Origin: Patescibacteria group bacterium
GTDB taxonomy: Bacteria; Patescibacteriota; Gracilibacteria; Absconditabacterales; Absconditicoccaceae
Direction: 5' to 3'
Length of the DNA: 64,000 bases
Assembly (NCBI GenBank): GCA_017992195.1
Contig: JAGOPC010000001.1
Span: forward strand, 48,143-112,142
Both the position numbers and the translations under genes were made by a program. This document shows, piece by piece, positions 1-8,568 of the stretch. The notes under the pieces were generated by a model. That model did not search any database. It had not been told where the DNA came from and worked only from the letters and a program-made list of their open reading frames with translations. Numbering within the stretch: the stretch's first letter is position 1; each line of letters begins with the position of its first letter.

Positions 1-1572
1 GAGCTTACAGCAGACATCAAGTCTACAGCTCCAGCTGGATCTCTTAGATTTGGACCTCTCTCACTCGCAAGCTTTGACACTAAGGAATATCAGAACAACC
101 AGAACACAATCTCTGGATCTGCTTCTGTTGGTTCTATTGACGGAGCTACAGTAACAGTGGTTTCATCTAAGCTTAATGTAACAAGAACTGATGGTATCTC
201 TTCTAAGACTATTGTAAATGGAGCCCAGGATCAACTTCTCTATGGTGCTACATTCTCAACAGCTCAGGCTAATGCTATCAGAGTTAATCAAATGACATTC
301 TCTGGAAATTCTTCTACAGGTGTTGTTCCGGTAAGTGCATTCAACAGCAATCTCACTGCAACTCTCTACGACGCGCAAGGAAATGCTGTTAAGACTGCTA
401 CATACCTCAACGGACAGGTAACATTCTTCGGTCTTAACATCAATGTTACTAACGGAGCTCCAGTAGGATGGACTGTAAGAGGTAACTTCACTGCTGGTGC
501 AACTGGTACGTTGAAGCTCGTTCTTACAAGCGTTGATGCAGTAGACACAGTAACATCTAATACAGTAACTGTTGCTGATGTTGCAGGTGGTGCCCTCACT
601 ATTGATGGTTCTGCTACTGTTGAAATTGCAGCTAACTCATCACTTCAGTCTCAACTTCTTCACGGAGGTCAGCAAAATGTAACCCTCGCTCAGTTCAACC
701 TTCAAGGTAAGAACGATGCGGTAGATGTAACAGATCTCTACCTTGCGACTTCAGGATACATTGGGTCTGCTCTTTCTAACAAGATCAATAACGTAACACT
801 TACTGACGGTACTAACTCATGGTTCGGTACTATCAGAAACGGTGGTATTGCATTCGAAGGTATGACAAACAATAGTCTTTCATTATCACAGACTAAGACA
901 TACTCTCTTAAGGCAGACGTTAATGACGTACTCAACACATCTGACACAACAGGAAGCTTCTTGTTCCTCTTCGATACTGGTACTGTGATCACTGATCAAG
1001 TAGCTGGTGCGACAAGTGGAGTTAGAGCTATCTCTAAGTCAAATGGTCAGCTTGTAACTGCTGTAACTAATCCTTCTACTCCATTGTCTCAAGCAACAAG
1101 AGTTGTAAGAGGTGCTATCACTGTCTCTAAGACAAATATCACTCCTACATCTTCTGAGTTCGCTAGATTCGATATAGCAGCTAAGGGTAACAGAGTACAG
1201 GTTACAGGATTCACAATGAGTCTTACTAATGTAACTGGTGGTAACACAGGTAACATCATCAACATCTACAAGAACGGTCTTGGTGGTGACCTCGTTTACT
1301 CAGGTATCGTTGGTACAGGTGACGCGGTTCCGGGTGCAGTAGTATTCAATCAGAATCCTTACTATGTTGAAATCACAGCAGGAAGCTCTGTAACGTTCTC
1401 AGTGAAGGTAGTAAATCCAATCGCTACACTCAATGGAACTACGGCTAATCCTATGGGAATCAACCTCACGGCAATCTCATACCTCGACAAGCTTGATAAT
1501 GGTGACTCTCGCATCGTTGATGCAGCATCATACAAGAATGTTGGTGCTTTCCCTTTCACATGGTCTCAATAG
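1..1572 (+). CDS. Secreted or surface beta-rich repeat protein, 5' truncated
   Basis: Reading frame 1 is open from the first base to a TAG at the end, so at least 523 residues are present and the N-terminus lies outside the window. The composition is typical of extracellular beta-sandwich proteins: rich in Thr, Ser, Asn, Val and Gly, almost no Cys, few charged residues. Similar blocks of about 130 residues recur, each with an N-Q-V/V-T-hydrophobic beginning and a segment of the type LTDGTNSWFGT, suggesting tandem Ig-like or S-layer-like domains. The C-terminus is short and aromatic (FPFTWSQ). No catalytic motif is visible. No in-frame TGA was seen. An intrinsic terminator follows. A surface layer or adhesin role is inference from composition only. 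Confidence 0.75.
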   Translation, partial: ELTADIKSTAPAGSLRFGPLSLASFDTKEYQNNQNTISGSASVGSIDGATVTVVSSKLNVTRTDGISSKTIVNGAQDQLLYGATFSTAQANAIRVNQMTFSGNSSTGVVPVSAFNSNLTATLYDAQGNAVKTATYLNGQVTFFGLNINVTNGAPVGWTVRGNFTAGATGTLKLVLTSVDAVDTVTSNTVTVADVAGGALTIDGSATVEIAANSSLQSQLLHGGQQNVTLAQFNLQGKNDAVDVTDLYLATSGYIGSALSNKINNVTLTDGTNSWFGTIRNGGIAFEGMTNNSLSLSQTKTYSLKADVNDVLNTSDTTGSFLFLFDTGTVITDQVAGATSGVRAISKSNGQLVTAVTNPSTPLSQATRVVRGAITVSKTNITPTSSEFARFDIAAKGNRVQVTGFTMSLTNVTGGNTGNIINIYKNGLGGDLVYSGIVGTGDAVPGAVVFNQNPYYVEITAGSSVTFSVKVVNPIATLNGTTANPMGINLTAISYLDKLDNGDSRIVDAASYKNVGAFPFTWSQ

Positions 1573-1597
1573 TCCATTAGAAAGTTAAGCTAAGAAA

Positions 1598-1627
1598 GAT
1601 CCTTACTTCGGTAGGGGTCTTTTTTTA
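1598..1627 (+). terminator. Intrinsic terminator with UUCG loop
   Basis: A 9-bp stem (1598-1606 with 1611-1619, including G-U pairs) closed by a TTCG tetraloop is followed by a run of T. It lies 26 bp after the stop of the surface-protein gene. Confidence 0.85.
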
Positions 1628-1696
1628 TATGAGAAAAGAAAGAGATGAAAAAGAAGGACGAAATAGTATAGTAGGTTATTTATTGTTCAAAGTCCT

Positions 1697-2524
1697 ATGC
1701 CAAGTTATCTCTGACAAAATTTTTTAAAAGATATCTCCTATATTAATTTTATAGTGGAAAAAATTGCTAAGTATTCTGATGAATATGGAATCGATACGAT
1801 CATCGAAATCGGTCCGGGAAAGTGTGCGCTGACAAGGAAACTCATACAGCTCGGAAAGAAGGTGATTCTTTTTGAAAAAGATCTCGACCTTTGTGATCTC
1901 ATCGAATCTGTTGTCGAGGAGAGTGGTACAGATATTATCCGGGGAGATGTGCTTGAGCAGGAGCCGATAGCATTGCTGAAAAAGAGTGGACTCGAACCAG
2001 GTAAAACTATTGTGGCTGGGAATCTTCCCTACTATATTACATCGCCTATTTTGACGAAATTTTTTGGAGGAGAGAGTCCGGCCTTTGATGTTGGAATATT
2101 TATGGTGCAGAAAGAGGTGGCTGATAAAATAAAACATGACGCAGAGAAAAAATCTTTCTTATGGCGATTATTGAACTACAATTTCGATGTTTTGTACCTA
2201 AAAACGGTCCCCGCGAAGGCGTTTTCGCCGAGACCTAAGGTGCAGTCGTCAATAATTTCGCTTATACGCAAAAAACAGACCCCAGGGTGCTCCTACCCTC
2301 AGATGAGGACGCTTTTAGAGAGAATTTCGATGTATAAGCGTAAAACCCTGTCGAAGAGCCGAAAGATGGCTCAAAAAGACCGATTATTGAAGCCGGAAAG
2401 TGTCTCTAAGGACCAATTGATGCTAGGCGATTATTCGTACACACTTCCTGAAGAGTTGAAGAAAAAGAGGATAGAAGAGGTGAGTTGGGAAGAGATGGAT
2501 TTGATATGTAGAGCCAAACTATAA
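1697..2524 (+). CDS. rsmA: 16S rRNA (adenine1518-N6/adenine1519-N6)-dimethyltransferase RsmA (KsgA)
   Basis: 275 residues. The enzyme dimethylates the two adenines in the helix 45 loop of 16S rRNA using S-adenosylmethionine. The start is the ATG at 1697, because only from there does the family motif LGQNFL appear at residues 5-10, and its Gly6 is encoded by TGA (1712-1714). The SAM-binding motif is EIGPGKCALT, and the catalytic NLPYY motif is present as GNLPYYITSPIL. Basic C-terminal helices complete the usual length. A standard-code reading would start at a GTG (1754) and lose the RNA-binding N-terminus. The GGAA loop it should modify is present in the 16S gene of this window. Confidence 0.95.
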
Positions 2525-2540
2525 GGATAAACAAAATAGA

Positions 2541-2568
2541 AAATAAAAAAGGCTCCCGATACGGGAGC
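2541..2568 (-). terminator. Intrinsic terminator abutting a UGA codon
   Basis: On the minus strand the stem GCTCCCG/CGGGAGC with a 3-nt loop (2552-2568) is followed by a T-rich run (2541-2550). The first stem base directly follows the TGA of the minus-strand gene at 2569. It lies just past the convergent rsmA stop and could also limit transcription from that side, although the plus side has no T run. Confidence 0.75.
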
Positions 2569-2940
2569 TCAATTGTTTATTAAAAGATTATTTATGGTCG
2601 TTACGTTAGGCGCTAGGAACGCTAGCTTTTCTTTATCAAGCATGTAATGTTCTTGTTTTCTTATTTCCGTATTGTTACGGTTCCATCTTTGTATACTGAT
2701 TCCATCGCTGGAAAGCTTTTCAATGAGCTCGTCAACTAGCGTCGACGGATCAAAGAATGACCCTACCAGTGGTGCCGCAACGACTTTTCCTCTTATGCCG
2801 TTCGGGAAGTTCCATGGATTGATAAGATCGTAATTGCATTCATACTTTATTTTGTTTGCTTCTTCGGGATCTATAGATATCCTGAATTTTATACCAATTT
2901 TGGCAAAAGCTTGGGCGAGTGTGAGATATGTGTGATTCAT
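2569..2940 (-). CDS. Hypothetical protein whose frame ends at UGA next to a terminator
   Basis: 123 residues up to the TGA at 2569-2571. I do not recognise the family. The protein is mixed charged and hydrophobic (NHTYLTLAQAFAKIG at the N-terminus), with no signal peptide or membrane segment. It is a single-gene unit: a consensus promoter lies about 20 bp upstream and an intrinsic hairpin starts immediately after the TGA. Since UGA is Gly elsewhere in this window, the frame should continue for 46 codons through the hairpin to a TAA at 2431, into the antisense of rsmA. That extension lies beyond the predicted RNA end. No internal TGA occurs. Either UGA stops here, or the gene was recently acquired, or the mRNA is non-stop. 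Confidence 0.6.
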   Translation of the reverse strand: MNHTYLTLAQAFAKIGIKFRISIDPEEANKIKYECNYDLINPWNFPNGIRGKVVAAPLVGSFFDPSTLVDELIEKLSSDGISIQRWNRNNTEIRKQEHYMLDKEKLAFLAPNVTTINNLLINN

Positions 2941-2960
2941 ATGTGTTTTTCGTTTTTTGT

Positions 2961-2988
2961 ATTATAGAAATATGCCGACATATGTCAA
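2961..2988 (-). promoter_or_regulatory. Sigma70-type promoter, 16-bp spacer
   Basis: Minus-strand TTGACA (2988-2983), 16 bp, then TATAAT (2966-2961): both hexamers are perfect. The -35 box overlaps a palindrome, GACATATGTC. The predicted start site leaves a leader of only about 14 nt before the ATG at 2940. Confidence 0.85.
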
Positions 2989-3000
2989 CATGTTGTGCTG

Positions 3001-4296
3001 CTATTGTATAAGTAACTTAAAACTCTTCTTCCCCTTCCTCAGCAAAGCGACTTTCCCATTGATAAGGTCGTCTTTTGTTATCTCGCGATCTATTGCTTCT
3101 ATTTTTTGCTCGTTAAGATAGATAGATCCCGCTTCTACCGCTGTCTTCGCATTTCATTTTGATGATTCGAGTTGTGTTGCTATGATAGCATCTACAATGC
3201 TCATTGGAACTGTTTCAAGCTGAATTCCTCCCGTCTCATGCTTCAAAGCTTCGATCTCGCCTTCGTTCATATTCTTAATAAGCTCTAACTTGTTCTCACT
3301 ACCAAACAACACTTCAGTTATTTTCTCAGCCGCCTCGACAGCCTTCTTTCCAAAAATCGTCTGTACCACATAGTGGGCGAGTTGGCGCTGACCAAATCTT
3401 GCGGCGGCATCTTTATTGTGCTCAGCTACGATAGTCGCTATCTCATCGAGACTTAGCAATGTGAATAGCTTCAAAAATCTTTCTACGTCCTCGTCGCTCG
3501 TATTCATAAAGTATTGGTAAACGTAGTATGGCGAATTCTTCTTAGCGCTAAGCCAAATTGCGTTTCCTTCTGACTTTCCGAATTTCTTTCCTGTGGAGTC
3601 TAGGATCAATGGTCAAGTCATACCAAATACCTCATCGCCACATTTCTTTCCAGTCAATTCGACTCCTGTAACGATATTTCCCCGCTGGTCAGAGCTGGCG
3701 ATCTGTAAATTAACTCCTTTGTGCGTGTGCAGCCAGTAGAAATCATACCCCTGGAGGAGCATGTAACTAAACTCAGTGAAGGAGATCGACTGTTCAGGGT
3801 CTTCGATTCTCTTCTTGACTGTCTCCTTTGACATCATCTGATTGACAGTTATGTACTTGCCAACCTCTCTGAGAAATGTTGAGAACGACATATCTTTATA
3901 GAACTCCTGATTATTCACTACCTCAAAGCTAAAATCTTCCCCTGAAAGTTCTTTCAGATTGCCTAAAATAAATCCCACCTGTTCGGTAATCTTTGAAACA
4001 TTATACTCGAGCGTCTCTTGTGAGAGGAGCTGTCTTTCGCTGTTCTTTCCGCCCGGATCTCCGATCATACCAGTCTCACCACCTACGATAAGCACGAGAT
4101 GATTTCCGCGCTTCATAAAATTTACCGTATTCATGATCGCGGTAAAATTCCCGAGATGAAGGCTGTCAGCGGTTGGGTCGCAGCCTAGATACAATGATTG
4201 CCCGCCTCACTCATACAGATCAAATAACTTATCGCTCGTAAACTGGTACAAAAACCCACGTTTCTCAAGCTCGTCGCGCAAATGCATCGTTCTCAT
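3001..4296 (-). CDS. tyrS: Tyrosyl-tRNA synthetase
   Basis: 431 residues. Class I synthetase that charges tRNA-Tyr. The HIGH-like motif is DSLHLGN (residues 45-50) and the KMSKS-like loop is KKFGKSEGN. A C-terminal S4-like RNA-binding segment follows (NAKTAVEAGSIYLNEQKI). The frame crosses three TGA codons, near residue 30, at 3610-3612 (GMT-G-PLIL) and at 3154-3156 (SSK-G-NAK), and ends at TAG. The start is the ATG at 4296, which gives the expected N-terminal helix before the YLGCDPT strand. Length matches the TyrS family. It lies 52 bp downstream of the hypothetical gene ending at 4349, on the same strand. Confidence 0.95.
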
Positions 4297-4348
4297 ATTA
4301 TTGTTAAAGTACCTCTACAAATACGGAATTAGCGGATGAAAACAAGCT

Positions 4349-5122
4349 TTAGTCGATCATCCGTTTATTGATCATTTCGATTCTATCCGGACCGATATAA
4401 AATCTGTGTGATACCTCGCTCTCGTGGTCTATGGCTTTTTTAATATTATAGGTGAAGTGTGACGTTTGAGTGAGATACCGGATAATAAACTCAGCAACGA
4501 CACCCTTGTCGTACGCAGCATAATCCAAGCCATCTTTTTTCGATAGATTATCCCTTATACTCATAGCTTTCAAAAGTTGCTTCACATCATTGTCGTCACT
4601 CTTTGCCTCAAAAAGTTCATCATGAGAGATAAGGCTCTCAGGGCTAAGATATATGCGCGATCCCTCGAGGGTAAGATTATTGTTAATGGTACGAAGCATG
4701 CGTGAAAGGAAACTTTTGAGATCTTGTCTGGACCGCTGCAGCAAGGGATAGAGATAGTCGTTAATGAGATCGACGAGGTCTTCATTCGCAAGAAAGCAGT
4801 AGCTTTCAGTCGCGTATAAAAGCTGCTTAATATATTTTGTATCACTGTAAGGAGTATTGAGAGCAAGAAGTTTCTTCAGCCGGCGATAATAATAAGATCT
4901 ATATACCCCTTGCTCTATTCTGTCGTCGTTCCTTTTTACTGACAGTCTTCGCTCTTTTTCCTTGTCGCGAAAAGTTTTAAATGTCTGCTTGAACTCTCTC
5001 AGTCTTTCTGGATCTGCTTGTAGCACCTCTAAAATATCTGCGCTTATGGCGAGCTTACAGCGCTTTCATTCAGTATCGATATAAGAAATAGGTTTTTCTA
5101 AGAAGCGAGGGGAGTTTTTCAT
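4349..5122 (-). CDS. Hypothetical soluble alpha-helical protein
   Basis: 257 residues. Not recognised. The start is the ATG at 5122. The frame crosses one TGA (DTE-G-KRC) before the stretch that would begin at a GTG under the standard code. The protein is rich in Arg, Lys, Asp, Leu and Tyr, predicted mainly helical, with a Tyr/Arg-rich patch (YRSYYYRRLKKLL) and no membrane segment or signal. It ends in TAA. It lies 52 bp upstream of tyrS on the same strand and is probably co-transcribed. Divergent from trmD. Confidence 0.7.
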
Positions 5123-5148
5123 AAGAGGGTTATAATGAGTTTGATTCC

Positions 5149-5176
5149 TTGATTTAAGAGGATTATTCGCTATAGT
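5149..5176 (+). promoter_or_regulatory. Promoter for trmD
   Basis: TTGATT (5149-5154), 16 bp, TATAGT (5171-5176). It lies 36 bp before the trmD start codon. Confidence 0.6.
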
Positions 5177-5211
5177 CTATAGTATATTTACTTTACGAAA
5201 GATAGCAATAG

Positions 5212-5907
5212 ATGCGTTTTCACATCGTCTCGCTCTTCCCGGAAATATACGACTCTTTTCTCAAAACATCTTTAATGAACAAGGCGATCGAGGGCAGCTT
5301 AATCTCCTTCTCTTTTACCAATCCACGCACATTTTGTCCAGATAAACACCAACAGGTTGACGACGAGATCTACGGCGGAGGAGCGTGAATGCTCATGAAA
5401 GCAAAACCACTCATTGACGCGGTAGAATCAATTATTGAAAATAAAAAATTAACAATTAAAAATTCTGCATGGAGAATTGTATTTATGAGTCCGTCGGAAA
5501 AAATATTCAACCAGGGGGTTGCCTACCAGTATGCCGGTGATCTACAGAATATTATTTTTGTGTGTGGGCGTTATGAGGGCATTGATTATAGGTTTGAACA
5601 ATATATGCAGGATAAATATGGAGATTACTTTGAAAAAATGTCGCTGGGCCAGTTTGTTACATTAGGAGGCGAATTGCCATCGATGGTGGTCATAGAGGCT
5701 GTCGCAAGGCTCGTTCCATGAGTGATCAAAGAGGAAGCCAGCCACCTTCTGGAAAGCTACGATCCGGCCCAGAACATGAGCAACCTCGAATATCCGCAAT
5801 ATACTAGACCGGAGGAGGTCTACGGATTGAAGGTGCCGGAGGTTTTGCTGAGTGGTCACCATGCAGAGATTGAGAAATGGAGGAAGGGGCAGACGAAGAG
5901 CTTGTAA
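5212..5907 (+). CDS. trmD: tRNA (guanine37-N1)-methyltransferase TrmD
   Basis: 231 residues. SPOUT-class enzyme that methylates G37 of tRNAs reading CNN codons, preventing frameshifts. The start [16 protein letters not shown] is typical. The conserved YGGGxGM motif is at residues 54-60 with Gly59 encoded by TGA (5386-5388). The knot region shows CGRYEGID and [20 protein letters not shown], whose last Gly is a second TGA, and the C-terminus has QYTRP and LLSGHH. Length is close to the family norm. Ends in TAA and is followed 48 bp later by a separate gene with its own promoter, which overlaps the trmD stop codon. Confidence 0.95.
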
Positions 5908-5929
5908 TAGCGCTTACAAAGCGTAATAT
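5902..5929 (+). promoter_or_regulatory. Promoter overlapping the trmD stop
   Basis: TTGTAA (5902-5907), 16 bp, TAATAT (5924-5929), about 27 bp before the ATG of the Cys-rich gene. The -35 box overlaps the trmD TAA. Confidence 0.55.
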
Positions 5930-5955
5930 TGCAATGTAAACAAAATATTCTAGAT

Positions 5956-6321
5956 ATGTGTAAATCCACTCTTTTTGAAGTTGACGACCTGCCGCAGAGT
6001 GCGTTGGCAGCTGGAACAGTATTGAAAAGGTGTGATTGCGGCTGGTTTTCCCAGGGCGCATTTCCTAAACATACTGTTGAGCATGATGGCAGAGTTTATA
6101 TGCAATGTGAACAATGCGGCGGTATCCTTTCGTGCGAAGGTTGCAATGGCCCCATTGAAGATGCCGACAATTGTGGCCGTTTTTGCGCCCGACATGCGGA
6201 GGACGGTGATCCCCTAACCGTTACTTGCACTTGTTGTCATAGGTGTAGGGGCAATTGCATAGCAAGTATTACGGAGAATCCCCTTGTTTGTACGGATTCA
6301 GAAGGAAATGTCGTCGTGTGA
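5956..6321 (+). CDS. Small Cys-rich, probably metal-binding protein ending at UGA
   Basis: 121 residues from the ATG at 5956 to the TGA at 6319-6321. It contains about 16 Cys, largely as CxC or CxxC pairs (CDCG, CEQCGG, CEGCNG, CTCCHRC), plus His, consistent with several zinc sites. The family is not recognised and there is no signal peptide or membrane helix. No internal TGA occurs. An intrinsic terminator starts 30 bp after the TGA. If the TGA is read as Gly the frame stays open through the terminator and far into the antisense of the next gene, which is implausible. Single-gene unit with its own promoter. An upstream in-frame TTG (5929) is a less likely start. Confidence 0.65.
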   Translation: MCKSTLFEVDDLPQSALAAGTVLKRCDCGWFSQGAFPKHTVEHDGRVYMQCEQCGGILSCEGCNGPIEDADNCGRFCARHAEDGDPLTVTCTCCHRCRGNCIASITENPLVCTDSEGNVVV

Positions 6322-6350
6322 AATTGCTCTAACGAATTTGAAAAGTTTTT

Positions 6351-6378
6351 CTCTCTGACATGTGCAGAGAGTTTTTTT
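6351..6378 (+). terminator. Intrinsic terminator
   Basis: Stem CTCTCTG (6351-6357) with CAGAGAG (6365-6371), 7-nt loop, then seven T (6372-6378). The stop codon of the convergent reductase gene lies in the T run. Confidence 0.85.
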
Positions 6379-7099
6379 AATATTTCTCATATTTCATCTG
6401 TTCCTTTGTGAGTCATCTTTCGACAAGCATCTGTCTGACGTCGTCAACCATGAGAGGGGATCAGCAGATGAAGACAATGATGGACGATTTGTCGCCGAGG
6501 AATTCGAGGGCCTCGTCGAGTGCCAGCTGGACATGTCCTTGTCTGTAGCCGTCATGTTCGTCCTGTGAGAGAAACAGAATATTTTTTGTCGTGTCGTTAT
6601 GGTCAGAGAATATTTTTTCGACTGATGGCAAGACGTGACGATGATATCTTTCGCCGAAGATGTTGACGAGCTTGTGGTCAGGGTTGTCCACTAATTTTGA
6701 ATAGAGGCTGACCATCGGTGAGACACCACTACCGGTTGAGACGAGTAGATAGTTATTATTCATTCCATCCTTGTCTGTCATGTGTCCGAGTGGTCATGTC
6801 AGGACAGCTTCGTCGCCAACGGCGATTTCTGATGTTAAATATTCAGACATGAAACCGTCCATTGTCTTTTTGACAACGACGCCGATCGTTCCTTGTGTCT
6901 GAAGTTCGTCCATCGTTGTTGCGATGCTATATGGCTTCTTGAGTGGCTTTCCAAGGTCCTTGTGGTTGAATGTCGATTCGATCATGACAAACTGTCCCTC
7001 TGCAAAGTCGAACTTTTCTTCGGGTGTAAATCTGACAAATGTCACTTCGCGTGAGGGAGAGTATTCGATATGTGATACAACTGCTTTCGTAGTAAGCAT
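6377..7099 (-). CDS. FAD/NAD(P)-binding oxidoreductase (ferredoxin-NADP reductase family)
   Basis: 240 residues. Two-domain flavin reductase: an FAD-binding barrel with KKPYSIATT, then a NAD(P)-binding domain with VSTGSGVSPMVSL. The C-terminal motif FICGSPLMVDDVRQ followed by EKY at the very end is diagnostic of ferredoxin/flavodoxin reductases. It is reached only by reading TGA at 6461-6463 as Gly. Other TGA codons fall near residues 102 (LTGPLGHM) and 228. It would move electrons between NAD(P)H and a flavodoxin or ferredoxin; the partner is not visible here. Last gene of a minus-strand cluster (ASCH, NUDIX, reductase) with 9 bp to the preceding gene. Confidence 0.88.
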
Positions 7100-7108
7100 T
7101 AGTTATAG

Positions 7109-7537
7109 TTATGCAATTTTGTAAAAAAGTTTAATGCATGTGTCTTCGTCGGGAATAAGATCGTATGTGAGAGCCTCGTGAGGTGTTGCCCGTAAGTGGG
7201 TGAGGTGTTCATCAGGATTTATTTGAATAGGATTTGATGCGTCAAATGGAGCAGAGAACATATGATAGATGAACTCATAGTTGTCGTGTTTAACGAACAT
7301 ATTTGTGAAGTAGGTTAATTCGTTCACCTCCGCGCCTATCTCTTCGCTGATCTCTCTCTTTATAGCCTCTTCGAGTGTCTCTCCTTCGTCGACCTTGCCG
7401 GCAGGCACGCCGTAGGTTCCGGGCTGAGGCTTGTGTAGTTGTCTCTGGAGGAGGAGAATCTTGCCATCATGTTCCAGAAAACAACTCACTACTTCGAACT
7501 TTGGAGAAAAGCCTTCTCGCTTGTGTTGTGAGATCAT
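7109..7537 (-). CDS. NUDIX hydrolase
   Basis: 142 residues. The NUDIX box is complete: G-x5-E-x7-REISEEIG (start GKVDEGETLEEAIK). These enzymes hydrolyse nucleoside diphosphates linked to other groups; the substrate cannot be told from sequence alone. MutT-like N-terminal strands (FEVVSCFLEHDGKILLLQR) precede the box. No in-frame TGA; ends in TAA. It lies between the ASCH gene (28 bp upstream) and the reductase (9 bp downstream), so the three are likely one transcript. Confidence 0.9.
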   Translation of the reverse strand: MISQHKREGFSPKFEVVSCFLEHDGKILLLQRQLHKPQPGTYGVPAGKVDEGETLEEAIKREISEEIGAEVNELTYFTNMFVKHDNYEFIYHMFSAPFDASNPIQINPDEHLTHLRATPHEALTYDLIPDEDTCIKLFYKIA

Positions 7538-7565
7538 TGTGGCTTATAGGGAGAGATAAAGTATT

Positions 7566-7916
7566 TTATGCATTATTGTGCAGAAGCTCTATTTTTATGG
7601 CTATCGTTCCGTATGTGGTTTCCTGTTCGGCCGCGTAACGCTTGAGCATTGAATCCTTTAACTCTTCTTGGCTAAACTCTGAGAAGTACTTTTGATGCAA
7701 ATCTTCAAACATTTCGTTGAACCTAGGGTAGTAGAGTAGTCATGTAACTTTTGTAGAGAGCTGTTCTTTCGGATTCTCTGTGTTTGTAAACATAATATGA
7801 TCTCCAATTGCGATCTTTCTTCTTTTCTCGTCAAACAACCTTACTTCGACTCTTTTAATTCCGCTTTTCATGCGATAAAATCCATTATCATGGAGCTTCA
7901 TTTCGTGGACAATCAT
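7566..7916 (-). CDS. ASCH-domain protein
   Basis: 116 residues. The opening MKLHDNGFYRMKSGIKRVEVRL, then DEKRRKIAIGDHIMFTN, is the usual first half of an ASCH (ASC-1 homology) domain: a short loop with a K-T/R-x-E-x-R motif followed by a beta barrel, a PUA-like fold associated with RNA or nucleotide handling. One TGA lies mid-gene (KVT-G-LLYYP). The start is the ATG at 7916. First gene of the ASCH-NUDIX-reductase cluster. The function of this member is unknown. Confidence 0.75.
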
Positions 7917-8011
7917 AGTTCAGGAAGAGGTGGTAAATTATTTTACCATGTTTACTGAATTGCCTAAAAAAATCCATCTCATGTGGAAGGATAACTTCTA
8001 CTACTTTCGGC

Positions 8012-8039
8012 TTGCAATCTCGTGGGAGATTGATATAAA
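8012..8039 (+). promoter_or_regulatory. Promoter with dyad in the spacer
   Basis: TTGCAA (8012-8017), 16 bp, TATAAA (8034-8039). The spacer and -35 edge form an inverted repeat AATCTC-gtgg-GAGATT (8016-8031). Fourteen spacer bases are identical to those of the promoter at 21013. Confidence 0.65.
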
Positions 8040-8045
8040 TGTCGA

Positions 8046-8190
8046 ACGAGCTGAACTCCAAAAGGTCGGTTATCGGTATATCGGGTGTTGAGAAATGCCA
8101 GGTAGAAACTCATGAAAGTAAATGTGTAGGGTAAAAGCTATCAGTATGATAACTCACTGCTCCTACGTGTCATTTACACTGTTTTTTTTT
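8046..8190 (+). ncRNA. Candidate structured small RNA
   Basis: No convincing protein fits this stretch. It runs from the predicted start site of the promoter at 8012 to a nine-T run (8182-8190). The 3' half folds: AAATG (8120-8124) with CATTT (8171-8175), GTAGG (8126-8130) with CCTAC (8162-8166), and an inner hairpin TATCA-GTA-TGATA (8139-8151). A short GTGT/ACAC hairpin precedes the T run. I found no hallmark of SRP RNA, RNase P RNA, tmRNA or 6S RNA. It could instead be a leader of the tRNA-tuf unit downstream. Confidence 0.4.
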
Positions 8191-8218
8191 GTCATTTGAC
8201 AAATACAGATACACATAA

Positions 8219-8293
8219 GCCGGGGTAGCTCAGTGGTAGAGCAGGGGCCTGAAAAGCCCTGTGTCGGCAGTTCGATTCTGCCCCCCGGCACCA
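8219..8293 (+). tRNA. tRNA-Phe(GAA)
   Basis: Complete cloverleaf: acceptor GCCGGGG with CCCCGGC, D arm GCTC/GAGC, anticodon loop CTGAAAA (anticodon GAA), T arm GGCAG-TTCGATT-CTGCC, discriminator A and an encoded CCA end. Confidence 0.95.
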
Positions 8294-8344
8294 CGATAAC
8301 ATTGAAACATCAAAGTCAAAGTTATGACATTGCAAAAGCATTGA

Positions 8345-8418
8345 CGGGGATTAGCTCAGATGGCTAGAGCGCTTGGTTTGGGACCAAGAGGCCGCGAGTT
8401 CGAGTCCCGCATCCCCGA
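8345..8418 (+). tRNA. tRNA-Pro(TGG)
   Basis: Acceptor CGGGGAT with ATCCCCG, anticodon stem CTTGG/CCAAG around loop TTTGGGA (anticodon TGG), TTCGAGT T loop. The CCA end is not encoded (GAT follows the discriminator A). Confidence 0.93.
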
Positions 8419-8436
8419 GATTGCTTAATTACTGAT

Positions 8437-8513
8437 GGGCATATAGCTCAGTTGGTTAGAGCGCGTCTCTGATAAGGACGAGGTCGATGGTTCGAGTCCA
8501 TCTATGCCCACCA
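8437..8513 (+). tRNA. tRNA-Ile(GAT)
   Basis: Acceptor GGGCATA with TATGCCC, anticodon loop CTGATAA (anticodon GAT), TTCGAGT T loop, CCA encoded. 55 bp before tuf. Confidence 0.95.
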
Positions 8514-8568
8514 CTTACTACTTAGAAAATTAAAAAAGTTATTTATCTTTTATACCTATACGACCAAC

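Noticed and set aside
2431..2571. 46-codon extension of the gene at 2569 to the next TAA
   Set aside because: It would run through the terminator hairpin and antisense to rsmA; the sequence is not protein-like. I kept the UGA as the annotated end and reported the conflict.
7948..8120. Small frame starting MFTELPKKIH
   Set aside because: It overlaps the promoter at 8012, contains two TGA codons in its last ten residues and resembles nothing; a small RNA explains the region better.
8196..8224. TTGACA as a promoter for the tRNA genes
   Set aside because: No -10 sequence at 16-18 bp; the expected place falls in the first tRNA.
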